Assembly: GCA_035509275.1 (NCBI GenBank)
Contig: DATJLU010000106.1
Span: 1 to 27,322, forward strand
Direction of reading: 5' to 3'
Length of the DNA: 27,322 nucleotides
DNA from: DAHUYF01 sp035509275
GTDB taxonomy: Bacteria; Pseudomonadota; Alphaproteobacteria; ATCC43930; CGMCC-115725
The notes below the pieces were generated by a model. The model saw nothing but the letters and a program-made list of their open reading frames with translations, was not told the origin of the DNA and did no database searches. Of the stretch, positions 16,501 to 24,599 are shown in pieces. Every line of letters starts with the position of its first letter. Position 1 is the first letter of the stretch. A program made the position numbers and the translations under genes.

Positions 16501-17109
16501 TCAGCGGGCAGCGGCGAGCGTCCATCCCACGATGTCGCGCGTCACCTGGTGAAATGCCGCATTGAAGGCCTCGATGATGGCCGGGGTCTGGTTCTCGGCC
16601 GCCTTTGCCGATGCGTCGAAGCTGCGCTCGGCGATGATGGCGCGGTCCGGCAGCTTGACCAGCCGGGCGGCGATCTGCACATGCGCTTCGGGCGCTGCGG
16701 CGCCTTGGTAATCGGCCTCGAAATGCCGCAGCTCCAGCTGCAGGATGTAGTCGGCGCGCAAGGCCAGCGATTCGCGCGCAATCGCCGGGATGCGGCCGGA
16801 ATTCTCGAAGGACTCGACGATGAGCCCCTGCACCATCGCGGGGGCGCGGTCGGTCCAGGCGGCGTCGGCGAAATAGTCGACCGTGATCGGGCTGCGTTTC
16901 AGGGCGATGCGCTCGGTGTCGAGCGCGGCGGTGCTCACGGGGGTCTCGACGAGGAGCTGCCAGGAGACTGGGGCCCCGGGCGGGAACTGCGGCACCGGCG
17001 TCAGCGTGAAGAGCTTGGGCGGCGGGGGCGCTGCCGGCAGCAGGCTGCCGCAGGCCGCCGGCGTCGCGGCGAGCCCCACCAGGAGGAGGCGGCGCGTCAC
17101 GTGTCTCAT
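16501..17109 (-). CDS. ABC-type transport auxiliary lipoprotein (PqiC-like) of the Mla system
   Basis: A 202-aa lipoprotein of the ABC_trans_aux/PqiC family. The signal peptide is short and twin-Arg/basic at the start (MRHVTRRLLLVGLAA), followed by a lipobox ending in PAAC with the lipidated Cys at residue 20. The mature part has the family phrases KLFTLTPVPQFP, LLVETPVSTAALDTERIAL, and DYILQLELRHFEADY. It would be attached to the outer or inner membrane and work with MlaD-type MCE proteins, as PqiC does with PqiB. It starts 10 bp after mlaD, consistent with one operon. Confidence 0.88.
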   Translation of the reverse strand: MRHVTRRLLLVGLAATPAACGSLLPAAPPPPKLFTLTPVPQFPPGAPVSWQLLVETPVSTAALDTERIALKRSPITVDYFADAAWTDRAPAMVQGLIVESFENSGRIPAIARESLALRADYILQLELRHFEADYQGAAAPEAHVQIAARLVKLPDRAIIAERSFDASAKAAENQTPAIIEAFNAAFHQVTRDIVGWTLAAAR

Positions 17110-17119
17110 TGCGGCTGTC

Positions 17120-18073
17120 TCATGGCGGCTGGTAGCCCTTGCGGCGGTCGCCGCCGAGGATGAGTTGCGAGGGATTGCGCTCGATCTGCTCGGTGAGCCG
17201 CGTCAGCTCGGCGACCAGGGTGCGGGCGTCGATGAGCAGTTGGCTCAACTGGGGGAGCCCGCGCTGGCTGAAGTCGCGCAAGGGCGGACGGGTGTCCTGC
17301 ACCATGCCGTCAAGGTCGGAGGTGAGCTTCTCGAGCTTGCGTGACGCCTGATCGATGCTCTGCAGCGCGCCGCGCGCCGCGCCCTGGCTCCCGAGGAGCT
17401 GGCGCAGATCGTTCAGCGTCGCATTGGCGGTGTCGAGCGTACTGTGCAGGTCGCGCATCGCCGCCGCCGTGTCGCCGATCGCGTTGCCGAGGTCATCCGC
17501 ATGGGCGGCAGCGGCGCCGGTGACGCGCCGGATATTGTCCAGCGTCTCGGCAATCGCGGCACGATTGCGCGTGTCGAGAATGTCGGAAAGCTTGTCGGCG
17601 ACCTCGCTGAGGCGCGCCAGCACTTCAGGTGCGCTGGCGAAGACCTGCTGCAGCCCCGAGGGGCGCGAGGCGATGACAGGATAGCGCTGGCCCGCCGTCG
17701 CCTCGAGCGGCGGCGCGTTCTGGCTGCCGCCGCTGATCTCGATATAGGCGGTGCCGGTGAGGCCCTGGACCTCGAGCGAGGCGACGGCATCCGTCTTGAT
17801 CAGCGCCGACTGGTCGAGCTCGATGGTGACGCGCACCCGTCCGAGGTTCTGCGGGTCGATGCGGATTTCCTCGACGCGGCCGATGCGAATGCCGTTGTAG
17901 CTCACCTCCGAGCCGCGCGAGAGGCCGGTGACCGAGCCGGTGAAATAGATGTCGTAGAAGGTGCGCTCGCGGTTGAACTCGATGCCGGCGATCCACAGCG
18001 CGGCGACCAGGACGCCGACCAGCATGACCAGCACGAAGGCGCCGACGGCCACGTAATTTGCGCGCGTTTCCAT
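17120..18073 (-). CDS. mlaD: MlaD-type MCE lipid-transport protein
   Basis: A 317-aa inner-membrane protein with one N-terminal helix (~8-28) and an MCE domain at ~36-115. Family hallmarks are FTGSVTGLSRGSEVSYNGIRIGRVEEI and GLTGTAYIEISGG. The C-terminal ~180 residues are long amphipathic helices (coiled coil, e.g. LSDILDTRNRAAIAETLDNI), longer than E. coli MlaD (183 aa) and closer to LetB/PqiB-like or plant TGD2-like proteins. MCE proteins form hexameric rings that shuttle phospholipids between membranes. It lies 3 bp after mlaF. A Gly/Pro-rich tail ends the protein. Confidence 0.92.
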   Translation of the reverse strand: METRANYVAVGAFVLVMLVGVLVAALWIAGIEFNRERTFYDIYFTGSVTGLSRGSEVSYNGIRIGRVEEIRIDPQNLGRVRVTIELDQSALIKTDAVASLEVQGLTGTAYIEISGGSQNAPPLEATAGQRYPVIASRPSGLQQVFASAPEVLARLSEVADKLSDILDTRNRAAIAETLDNIRRVTGAAAAHADDLGNAIGDTAAAMRDLHSTLDTANATLNDLRQLLGSQGAARGALQSIDQASRKLEKLTSDLDGMVQDTRPPLRDFSQRGLPQLSQLLIDARTLVAELTRLTEQIERNPSQLILGGDRRKGYQPP

Positions 18074-18076
18074 CCT

Positions 18077-18844
18077 CTACCCGACGGCCTGCCCGTCCGA
18101 TCCGGCCAATGCAGCGCGACCCCGCGGCCCCCGGAAATACGCCTGGATCCAGGGATGGGGATTGCGCAGAAGTTCGGCTATTGTGCCGATTATCAGCCGC
18201 TTGTCGACCAGCACCGCGACCCGATCGCAGATCGCGATAAGGCTGTCGAGATCATGCGTCACCATGAAGACGGTGAGGCCGAGACTGGCGCGCAGATCGC
18301 GGATCAGCTCGTCGAAAGCGCCGGCGGCGATGGGATCGAGGCCGGCGGTGGGCTCGTCGAGGAAGAGAAGCTGCGGGTCGAGGGCGAGAGCCCGGGCCAG
18401 CCCGGCCCGCTTCCGCATGCCGCCGGACAGCTCGGCAGGATATTTGGCGCTGGTATCGCCGGGAAGGCCGACAAGGCTGAGCTTCAGCTGTGTCACCTCG
18501 TGGAGCAGCGGCGGCTCCAGCTGAAGCTGCTCGCGCAGCGGCAGGGCGATGTTCTGCGCCGCGGTGAGCGAGCTGAACAGCGCGCCGTCCTGGAAGAGCA
18601 CGCCCCATTGCGCTTCGAGCACGCGGCGCCCGGCATCGTCGAGCCGGCGCCAGTCCTCGCCGAAGACCTCGATGTCGCCGGCTTCGGGCTCGACCAGGCC
18701 GATGACGGTGCGCAGCAGCACCGATTTGCCGCTGCCGGAGCCACCGACGACGCCCAGCACCTCGCCGTGCCTCAGGTCGAACTCGAGATTGTCGTGCAGC
18801 ACCCGGCCGCCGAGCCGGGTTCTGAGCCCGCGGACGCGGACCAT
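18077..18844 (-). CDS. mlaF: MlaF-type phospholipid ABC transporter ATPase
   Basis: A 255-aa ABC ATPase. Walker A is GGSGSGKS (34-41), the signature is LSGGM (139-143, in the form SGGMRKRAGLARA typical of MlaF/Ttg2A), Walker B is LLFLDEP (159-165) and the H-loop is H197 (MVTHDLDS). It energises the MlaE permease and the MCE ring. The start at ATG 18844 is 7 bp after the mlaE stop and matches the family; upstream codons in this frame read through the mlaE gene. Confidence 0.94.
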   Translation of the reverse strand: MVRVRGLRTRLGGRVLHDNLEFDLRHGEVLGVVGGSGSGKSVLLRTVIGLVEPEAGDIEVFGEDWRRLDDAGRRVLEAQWGVLFQDGALFSSLTAAQNIALPLREQLQLEPPLLHEVTQLKLSLVGLPGDTSAKYPAELSGGMRKRAGLARALALDPQLLFLDEPTAGLDPIAAGAFDELIRDLRASLGLTVFMVTHDLDSLIAICDRVAVLVDKRLIIGTIAELLRNPHPWIQAYFRGPRGRAALAGSDGQAVG

Positions 18845-18851
18845 CGGCCGG

Positions 18852-20024
18852 TCAGATGCCGAGGCGGGAGTAGAGGACGGAGAAGAGGGCATCGATGATG
18901 ATGACCAGAAAAATCGAGCGGACGACGGAGAGGGTGGTGAGCCGGCCGACGCTCTCGGCGCTGCGGGACACATGGAACCCGGCGCGGCAGCCGACCAGAG
19001 CGATGGTGGCAGCAAAGAACGGCGCCTTCAAGATGCCGACCCAAAACGTCCATTCGCCGACCGCCTGGTGCAGCTGTCGTACGAAGAAGGGCGGCGTTAC
19101 GCCGAGCGAGCCCCAGGACATGAGCGCGCCGCCGACCAGCGCCATGAAATCGGCATAGGCCGCGAGCAGGGGGAGGACGAGGACCAGGCCGACGAGGCGC
19201 GGCAGCACCAGCAGCTCGACCGGGTCGAGGCCAAGCGTGCGCATGGCGTCGATCTCCTCGTTCACCTCCATGGCGCCGATTTCGGCGGTGAAGGCGCTGC
19301 CGGATCGGCCGGCAACGATAATGGCGGTGATGAGCACGCCGAGCTCGCGCAGGATGCCGACGGCGAGCAGATTGACCGTGAAGATCTCGGCGCCGAAGCG
19401 GCGCAGCTGGTCGGCGCCCTGAAATGCGATGACGATGCCGATGAGGAACGCCAGCAGCCCGACGATCGGCAGCGCGCCGACGCCGTTGCGGTCCATCTGC
19501 GTCACCAGCGCGGCCGAGCGGAACCGGGAGGGATGGCGCAGGGTACGCAGCGCCGTCACCATGACCAGCCCGAAGAAGCCGACGAGCTCGCGAATTTCGG
19601 CCCCTGCCGCAAACGTCCGCTCGCCGATCGCCGCGAGGATATCGACGAGCTGGCCGGCGAAGCTCTCGCGCGGAAGGGCGGGCAGCGGGGCCGGCTCGCC
19701 CTTGGCGACCTGATCGAGGAGCGGGGCGAAATCCGGCGAGACATTCACGATGCTGGCAACGACGCCCTGCGCCTCGAGCGTGCGAGCGGTGCGCAACAGC
19801 AGCCAGGCGCCGACCGTATCGAGCCGCTCCAGCCCGGCCAGGTCGATGCGCAGCCGCGTGCCCGGCGCGATCTCGGCGAGTCGGCCGAGGGCGCGGTCGA
19901 GCGCCGCGGCGCTGGCGATGAGCCAGCGCCCGGCGGCGTGCAGCACGAGCGCGTCACCCTCGGTGCGGAGATCGAAGCCGGCTTCGGCGGACTGCATGGC
20001 GCCGCAGTCTACACGCAGAGCCAT
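18852..20024 (-). CDS. mlaE: MlaE-type permease with N-terminal STAS domain
   Basis: A 390-aa membrane protein. Residues ~15-110 form a STAS-like domain (RLRIDLAGLERLDTVGAWLL), in E. coli carried by the separate protein MlaB; here the two functions are fused. The permease part (~130-390) has the MlaE motifs GLLAFLIGIVIAFQGADQL, REL(GVLITAIIVAGRSGSAF)TAEIGAM, NEEIDAMRTLGLDPVELLVLPR and ends in SVLYSRLGI. Start ATG is taken at 20024; ATG 19997 is an alternative. It is the first gene of the mla operon and faces apt across a 99-bp gap. Confidence 0.93.
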   Translation of the reverse strand: MALRVDCGAMQSAEAGFDLRTEGDALVLHAAGRWLIASAAALDRALGRLAEIAPGTRLRIDLAGLERLDTVGAWLLLRTARTLEAQGVVASIVNVSPDFAPLLDQVAKGEPAPLPALPRESFAGQLVDILAAIGERTFAAGAEIRELVGFFGLVMVTALRTLRHPSRFRSAALVTQMDRNGVGALPIVGLLAFLIGIVIAFQGADQLRRFGAEIFTVNLLAVGILRELGVLITAIIVAGRSGSAFTAEIGAMEVNEEIDAMRTLGLDPVELLVLPRLVGLVLVLPLLAAYADFMALVGGALMSWGSLGVTPPFFVRQLHQAVGEWTFWVGILKAPFFAATIALVGCRAGFHVSRSAESVGRLTTLSVVRSIFLVIIIDALFSVLYSRLGI

Positions 20025-20123
20025 GCCCGGACGAAATGCCGCTTTTAGCCGCCCCCCGGTTTGGTTCCCGATGCGCGTTTGGCTAAAGTGGGCGCCCGAC
20101 GCAGAGCCCCTTTGGAGCGCCGC
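20025..20123. promoter_or_regulatory. divergent mla / apt promoter region
   Basis: The 99-bp gap holds start regions of both transcripts. For apt a candidate promoter is TTGGTT (20061-20066), 17 bp spacer, TAAAGT (20084-20089), about 35 nt before the ATG. The match is moderate (3/6 and 4/6 to the sigma-70 consensus). No clear mla promoter could be set. Confidence 0.4.
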
Positions 20124-20639
20124 ATGGATCTGAAGCAGCATATCCGGGGGATTCCCGATTTCCCCAAGCCCGGAATTCTCTTCTACGATATCTCGACGCT
20201 GCTGGCGCATGCCGAAGCCTGGCAGGCAACGGTCGAGCGGCTCGACGCGGCGCTGCGGCCGTATCAGCCGGAGTTGCTGGTCGGCATCGAATCGCGCGGC
20301 TTCCTGGTGTCGGCGCCGCTCGCCTATAGCCTCGGCTGCGGCTTCGCCATGGTGCGCAAGAAGGGCAAGCTGCCGGGAACGACGATTCCCTTCACCTACG
20401 ACCTCGAATACGGCAGCGACACGATCGAAATTCAGGCAGATGCCATCAAACCGGGTCAACGGGTGATCGTACTCGACGATCTGTTGGCGACCGGCGGGAC
20501 GCTCAGCGCGGCCATCCGCCTCTGCCGCATGGTCGGCGGCGAAGTGCTTGCGGCGGCCTGCATCATCGAGCTGTCCTTTCTCAACGGCCGCAGCCGGATC
20601 GACGTCCCCTTCGCCTCGGTGGTGAGCTACGACTCCTGA
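20124..20639 (+). CDS. apt: adenine phosphoribosyltransferase
   Basis: A 171-aa cytoplasmic purine-salvage enzyme that converts adenine and PRPP to AMP. The family N terminus is DLKQHIRGIPDFPKPGILF (2-20) and the flexible loop includes MVRKKGKLPGTT. The PRPP-binding motif is VIVLDDLLATGGT (114-126). Length is normal for short APRTs. The start is the ATG at 20124, which begins the family consensus and is preceded by TTTGGAG. It ends 6 bp before the convergent potI gene, with no strong terminator visible between them. Confidence 0.97.
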   Translation: MDLKQHIRGIPDFPKPGILFYDISTLLAHAEAWQATVERLDAALRPYQPELLVGIESRGFLVSAPLAYSLGCGFAMVRKKGKLPGTTIPFTYDLEYGSDTIEIQADAIKPGQRVIVLDDLLATGGTLSAAIRLCRMVGGEVLAAACIIELSFLNGRSRIDVPFASVVSYDS

Positions 20640-20645
20640 AGCAGC

Positions 20646-21452
20646 TCAGCGCTCGCTCTCGCGCGCTCGCATCAGCCGTCCCGCGCCCGTCACCAGCACC
20701 GCGACAGTGACGAGGAAGAGCGTCGCGAGCGCGTTGATCTGCGGGCTGACGCCGAGACGGATGCTGGAAAAGATCACCATGGGCAAGGTCGTCGAGGATG
20801 GGCCCGAGGTGAAGCTGGCGATGACGAGATCATCCAGCGAGAGGGTGAAGGCGAGCAACCAGCCTGCCGCCAGCGCCGGCGCGATGAGCGGCAAGGTGAT
20901 GACCAGGAAGACCTTGAAAGGGCGCGCGCCGAGGTCGAGCGCCGCCTCTTCGAGGGACCGGTCGAACGCGGCGAGCCGCGCCTCGACCACGACGGCGACA
21001 TAGGCGGTGCCGAGGGTGATGTGTGCGGCGGCGATGGTGAGGATGCCGCGTCCCCGCGGCCAGCCGATCGCCTGCTCCAGCGCGACGAAGAGCAGCAGGA
21101 GAGAGAGCCCGGTGATGACCTCGGGCATGACGAGCGGTGCGGTGACGAGCGTGCCGAACAACGCCCGGCCGCGGAAGCGCCGGTAGCGCTGCAGCGCGTA
21201 GCCGGCCATGGTGCCGAGCAGCAGCGCCCCGCTGGCGGCGGTAACCGCGATCTCCAGGCTGATCAGCGCCGCCTGCTGGATCGCCTCGTTGTGCATGAGC
21301 TCGACATACCAATGCGTCGAGAATCCGGCCCAGACCGTCACCAGCCGCGAGGCGTTGAAGGAATAGACGACGAGCGAAGCGATCGGGCCATAGAGGAAGG
21401 CATAGCCCACCGCCAGCATGACCGTGAGAAAGGGGGAAAGCCGATGGATCAC
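20646..21452 (-). CDS. potI: putrescine ABC transporter permease (PotI-like)
   Basis: A 268-aa inner-membrane permease with about six helices. The EAA loop motif EEAALDLGARPFKVFLVITLPL binds the ATPase coupling helix. It is the second permease of the potFGHI cluster, similar in length to E. coli PotI (281 aa). The start is GTG at 21452, overlapping the potH stop by 4 bp (GTGA), which supports the start and implies translational coupling. The product pairs with PotH. Confidence 0.9.
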   Translation of the reverse strand: MIHRLSPFLTVMLAVGYAFLYGPIASLVVYSFNASRLVTVWAGFSTHWYVELMHNEAIQQAALISLEIAVTAASGALLLGTMAGYALQRYRRFRGRALFGTLVTAPLVMPEVITGLSLLLLFVALEQAIGWPRGRGILTIAAAHITLGTAYVAVVVEARLAAFDRSLEEAALDLGARPFKVFLVITLPLIAPALAAGWLLAFTLSLDDLVIASFTSGPSSTTLPMVIFSSIRLGVSPQINALATLFLVTVAVLVTGAGRLMRARESER

Positions 21453-22327
21453 GCGGTTTCTCCCTGCAGCAGGCGGCGGATGAAGCCCATCGGCAGCAAC
21501 AGCAGCAGCAGCATGGCGACGGCAACGGCGCTGGCCATGGGCCAGTCGTGATTGGCGAAGAACTCGTCCCACAGCACCTTGCCGATCATCAGCGTGTCGG
21601 GGCCGCCGAGCAGCGACGGGATGACGAACTCGCCTACCGCCGGGATGAAGACGAGCAGCGCGCCGGCGGCGATGCCGGGCATGGACAGCGGCAAGGTCAC
21701 CCGGAGAAAGGCCTGCCAGGGCCGGCAGCCGAGATCGGCCGCGGCCTCGAGCAGTGCCGGGTCGAGCTTCTCGAGCTGGGCGTAGAGCGGCAGCACCATG
21801 AACGGAAGGTAGGAGTAGACGATGCCGACATAGACGGCGAAGGCGTTGTTGAGGAGGATCAGCGGCTGATGAATGAGCCCGAGGGTGAGGAGCACATTGT
21901 TGATGAGCCCGTTCTCCTTCAGCAGGCCGATCCAGGCATAGACGCGGATGAGAAAGCTGGTCCAGAACGGCAGGATCACCAGCAGCAACAACAGGCTGCG
22001 CAAGCGCCGCGGCGCCCGCACGATGCCATAGGCCAGCGGATATCCGAGCAGCAGGCAGAAGACCGTCGAGATGCCGGCGAATTTGACGGCGTTGAGATAG
22101 GCGACGACATAGAGGTCGTCGGTGAAAAGGCGGCGATAGCTTTCGCCGCTGAGATCGAGCCGCCAGCTCCCGCCGGAGGTATCGATCAGCGCCGAATAGG
22201 GCGGAATGCCGATCACCGATTCGGCGACGCTGATCTTGAGCGAGATCAGGAACGGCACCAGGAAGAACAGCACCAGCCAGGCGTAAGGCAGCGCCAGAAC
22301 GGCGCGCCGGCGCAGCGCGGCGCTCAT
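21449..22327 (-). CDS. potH: putrescine ABC transporter permease (PotH-like)
   Basis: A 292-aa inner-membrane permease with about six helices (first at ~10-28, ALPYAWLVLFFLVPFL). The EAA motif is LLEAAADLGCRPWQAFLRVTLPL. The periplasmic loop following helix one (~35-70) is typical of PotB/PotH. ATG at 22327 overlaps the potG stop by 4 bp (ATGA). With PotI it forms the heterodimeric channel. Confidence 0.9.
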   Translation of the reverse strand: MSAALRRRAVLALPYAWLVLFFLVPFLISLKISVAESVIGIPPYSALIDTSGGSWRLDLSGESYRRLFTDDLYVVAYLNAVKFAGISTVFCLLLGYPLAYGIVRAPRRLRSLLLLLVILPFWTSFLIRVYAWIGLLKENGLINNVLLTLGLIHQPLILLNNAFAVYVGIVYSYLPFMVLPLYAQLEKLDPALLEAAADLGCRPWQAFLRVTLPLSMPGIAAGALLVFIPAVGEFVIPSLLGGPDTLMIGKVLWDEFFANHDWPMASAVAVAMLLLLLLPMGFIRRLLQGETA

Positions 22328-23439
22328 GGCGGCAACACCACGGCGGCGGCCGGCGCGAAGGCCAGCGTCACCGCCTGTCCCGCCGCGTAGCCCTCCGTCC
22401 GGCGCCCGGTGTTGGGCAAGGTCACCCGCAGCAGCTTGCCGCCGGCGAGCTCGACCTCGTAGGTCGAGGCTTCGCCGCGATAGGCGGCGCCGCGCACCCG
22501 TCCGGCGAGCCGGTTGGGCGCGGTGGCGGCCGGCGCCAAGGTGATTTTCTCCGGCCGCACCGCGATGGCGACCTCGCTGCCGGCGGGAAGGGGCGCATGC
22601 TCGACGACGAGCGTGGCGCCGGCCTCGGCGCTGTCGACCTGGAGGCAGCCTGCCGCGGCGCCGGCGACGCGCCCGGCGAAGAGATTGACGGCGCCGATGA
22701 AGTCGGCGACGAAACGGCTTGCCGGCTCTTCATAGATCTGCTGCGGCGTGCCGAGCTGAACGATGCGCCCGCCCGACATGACGGCGATGCGGGACGCCAT
22801 GCTCATCGCCTCTTCCTGATCATGCGTCACCATGAGGAAAGTGACGCCGACGCGCTGCTGGATGCGCACCAGCTCGAAGCGCGTCTCCTCGCGCAGCTTG
22901 CGGTCGAGCGCCGCCAGCGGCTCGTCGAGGAGGACGAGCTTCGGCTCCTGTGCCAGCGCACGCGCCAGGGCGACGCGCTGCCGCTCGCCGCCGGAGAGCT
23001 GATGCGGCTTGCGCCGTGCCAACGGTCCGAGCTTGACGAGATCGAGCATGGCCGCGACGCGCACGGCGATCTCGGCCTTGGGCAGGCCGTCCTGCCGCAG
23101 TCCGAAGCCCACATTCTCCGCCGCCGTCATGTGCGGGAAGAGCGCATAGGATTGGAACATCATGTTGACCGGGCGGCGATAGGGCGGCACGCCGGCCATG
23201 TCGACACGGTCGATGAGGATGCGTCCCGCGTCCGGCGTCTCGAAACCGGCGAGCAGGCGCAACAGCGTCGTCTTGCCGCAGCCGGAGGGACCGAGCAGCG
23301 CGAAGAACTCGCCCGCAGCGATGTCGAGCGAGACGCCGTCGACCGCCGCCGCGGCCCCTGGCGCGAAGCGCTTCACCACCCCTTCGATGCGTAGATAGGA
23401 GGCGGCGGTCGCCGGCCTCTCCGGCTCGGGCGAGCTCAC
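22324..23439 (-). CDS. potG: putrescine ABC transporter ATPase (PotG-like)
   Basis: A 371-aa ATPase, close to E. coli PotG (377 aa). Walker A GPSGCGKT (50-57), Q-loop region MFQSYALFPH (94-103), signature LSGGERQ (148-154), Walker B VLLDEP (169-174), H206 (MVTHDQEEA). The C-terminal ~130 residues form the TOBE domain (AIAVRPEKITL). The start is GTG at 23439, overlapping the potF stop by 4 bp. Confidence 0.93.
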   Translation of the reverse strand: MSSPEPERPATAASYLRIEGVVKRFAPGAAAAVDGVSLDIAAGEFFALLGPSGCGKTTLLRLLAGFETPDAGRILIDRVDMAGVPPYRRPVNMMFQSYALFPHMTAAENVGFGLRQDGLPKAEIAVRVAAMLDLVKLGPLARRKPHQLSGGERQRVALARALAQEPKLVLLDEPLAALDRKLREETRFELVRIQQRVGVTFLMVTHDQEEAMSMASRIAVMSGGRIVQLGTPQQIYEEPASRFVADFIGAVNLFAGRVAGAAAGCLQVDSAEAGATLVVEHAPLPAGSEVAIAVRPEKITLAPAATAPNRLAGRVRGAAYRGEASTYEVELAGGKLLRVTLPNTGRRTEGYAAGQAVTLAFAPAAAVVLPP

Positions 23440-24536
23440 GTGCCGGTCTTGACCTTGGTCCAGGCGCGGGTGCGCAGCCGATCGTATTGCGGCGTCGCCA
23501 GCTTGTCGAAGAACAGGCGCTTGCGCACGTCCGGCGGCGGGTAGATGCCGGGATTGTCACGGATCTCCGCGCGCACCAAAGGCGTGGCGCGGAGATTGGG
23601 ATTGGCGTAGGCGACGGTATTGCTGATCGCCGCGATGATCTCCGGCCGGAGGATGAAGTCGATGAAGCGCAACGCGTTCTCCGGATGCGGCGCATCCCTG
23701 GGGATCGCCATGGTATCGACCCAGATCATCGCCCCTTCCTTCGGAATGGCATAGGCGACGACGACGCCGTTCTTCGCCTCCGCGGCGCGGTTCTTCGCTT
23801 GGATCACATCGCCGGAATAGCCGAAGGCGACACAGAGATCGCCGTTGGCGAGATCGTTGATATACTCCGACGAGTTGAACTTGCGAATGAACGGCCGGAT
23901 CGCCAGGACCGCCGAAGCGGCGCGGTCGAGATCGGCCGGCGTTTGGCTCATCGGCTCCGCACCGAGAGAAGCCAGCGCCGCCGGGAAGACCTCCTCTGGC
24001 GTGTCGAGCAGCGAGATGCCGCAGGATGCGAGCTTCTTGGCGTTGGCGGGATCGAAGATGAGCTTCAGACTGTCGGTCGGCGCTTCGGAACCCAACGCGG
24101 TCTTCACCATCGCCGGATTGTAGCCGATGCCCGTGGTGCCCCAGAGATAGGGCACGCCATACTGGTTCCCGGGATCGGCGGCGGCGACGAAGCCGAGGAT
24201 CTGCGGGTCGAGATTGCCGTAATTGGCGAGCTTCGTCTTATCGATCTTCTGCAAGGCCCCCGCCGCGATCTCGCGCGCCAGGAACGGCATCGCCGAGGGG
24301 ACGACGAGATCATAGCCCGATTGACCCGCCATCAGCTTGGTCTCGAGCGTCTCGTTCGCGTCGTAGACGTCGTAATTGACCTTGATGCCGGTCTCGGCCT
24401 CGAACCGCGTTACCGTGTCCGCGGCGATGTAATCCGACCAGTTGTAGATGTTGAGGACCTTGTCCTCGGCGGCGCGCGCGGCGTCGGGCGCGGCGAGGCC
24501 GGCGAGCACGAGACAGAAGACGAGACGAACGATCAT
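23436..24536 (-). CDS. potF: putrescine-binding periplasmic protein (PotF-like)
   Basis: A 366-aa solute-binding protein, similar in length to E. coli PotF (370 aa) and alike over its whole length, e.g. NIYNWSDYI, KLMAGQSGYDLVVPS, WGTTGIGYNPA, LANGDLCVAFGYSGDV, ENPGIYPPPDVR-like and the C-terminal RTRAWTKVK. The signal peptide spans residues 1-22 (cleavage about ARA-AED). Start ATG 24536 is used; an in-frame ATG at 24575 would add 13 residues before the signal peptide. It is the first gene of the pot operon, 63 bp after the KirBac gene. Specificity for putrescine is inferred from similarity. Confidence 0.92.
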   Translation of the reverse strand: MIVRLVFCLVLAGLAAPDAARAAEDKVLNIYNWSDYIAADTVTRFEAETGIKVNYDVYDANETLETKLMAGQSGYDLVVPSAMPFLAREIAAGALQKIDKTKLANYGNLDPQILGFVAAADPGNQYGVPYLWGTTGIGYNPAMVKTALGSEAPTDSLKLIFDPANAKKLASCGISLLDTPEEVFPAALASLGAEPMSQTPADLDRAASAVLAIRPFIRKFNSSEYINDLANGDLCVAFGYSGDVIQAKNRAAEAKNGVVVAYAIPKEGAMIWVDTMAIPRDAPHPENALRFIDFILRPEIIAAISNTVAYANPNLRATPLVRAEIRDNPGIYPPPDVRKRLFFDKLATPQYDRLRTRAWTKVKTGT

Positions 24537-24599
24537 ACCACCGGTCCCCAGGGCGCGGCTCAGAGGGCGCGCCATTCAAAGGGCCGGCCCCGGCGCTTG

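Noticed and set aside
24537..24599. GC-rich palindrome between the KirBac and potF genes as terminator
   Set aside because: The repeat gggcc/ggccc leaves no loop and only three T follow on the minus strand, so a terminator is not supported.
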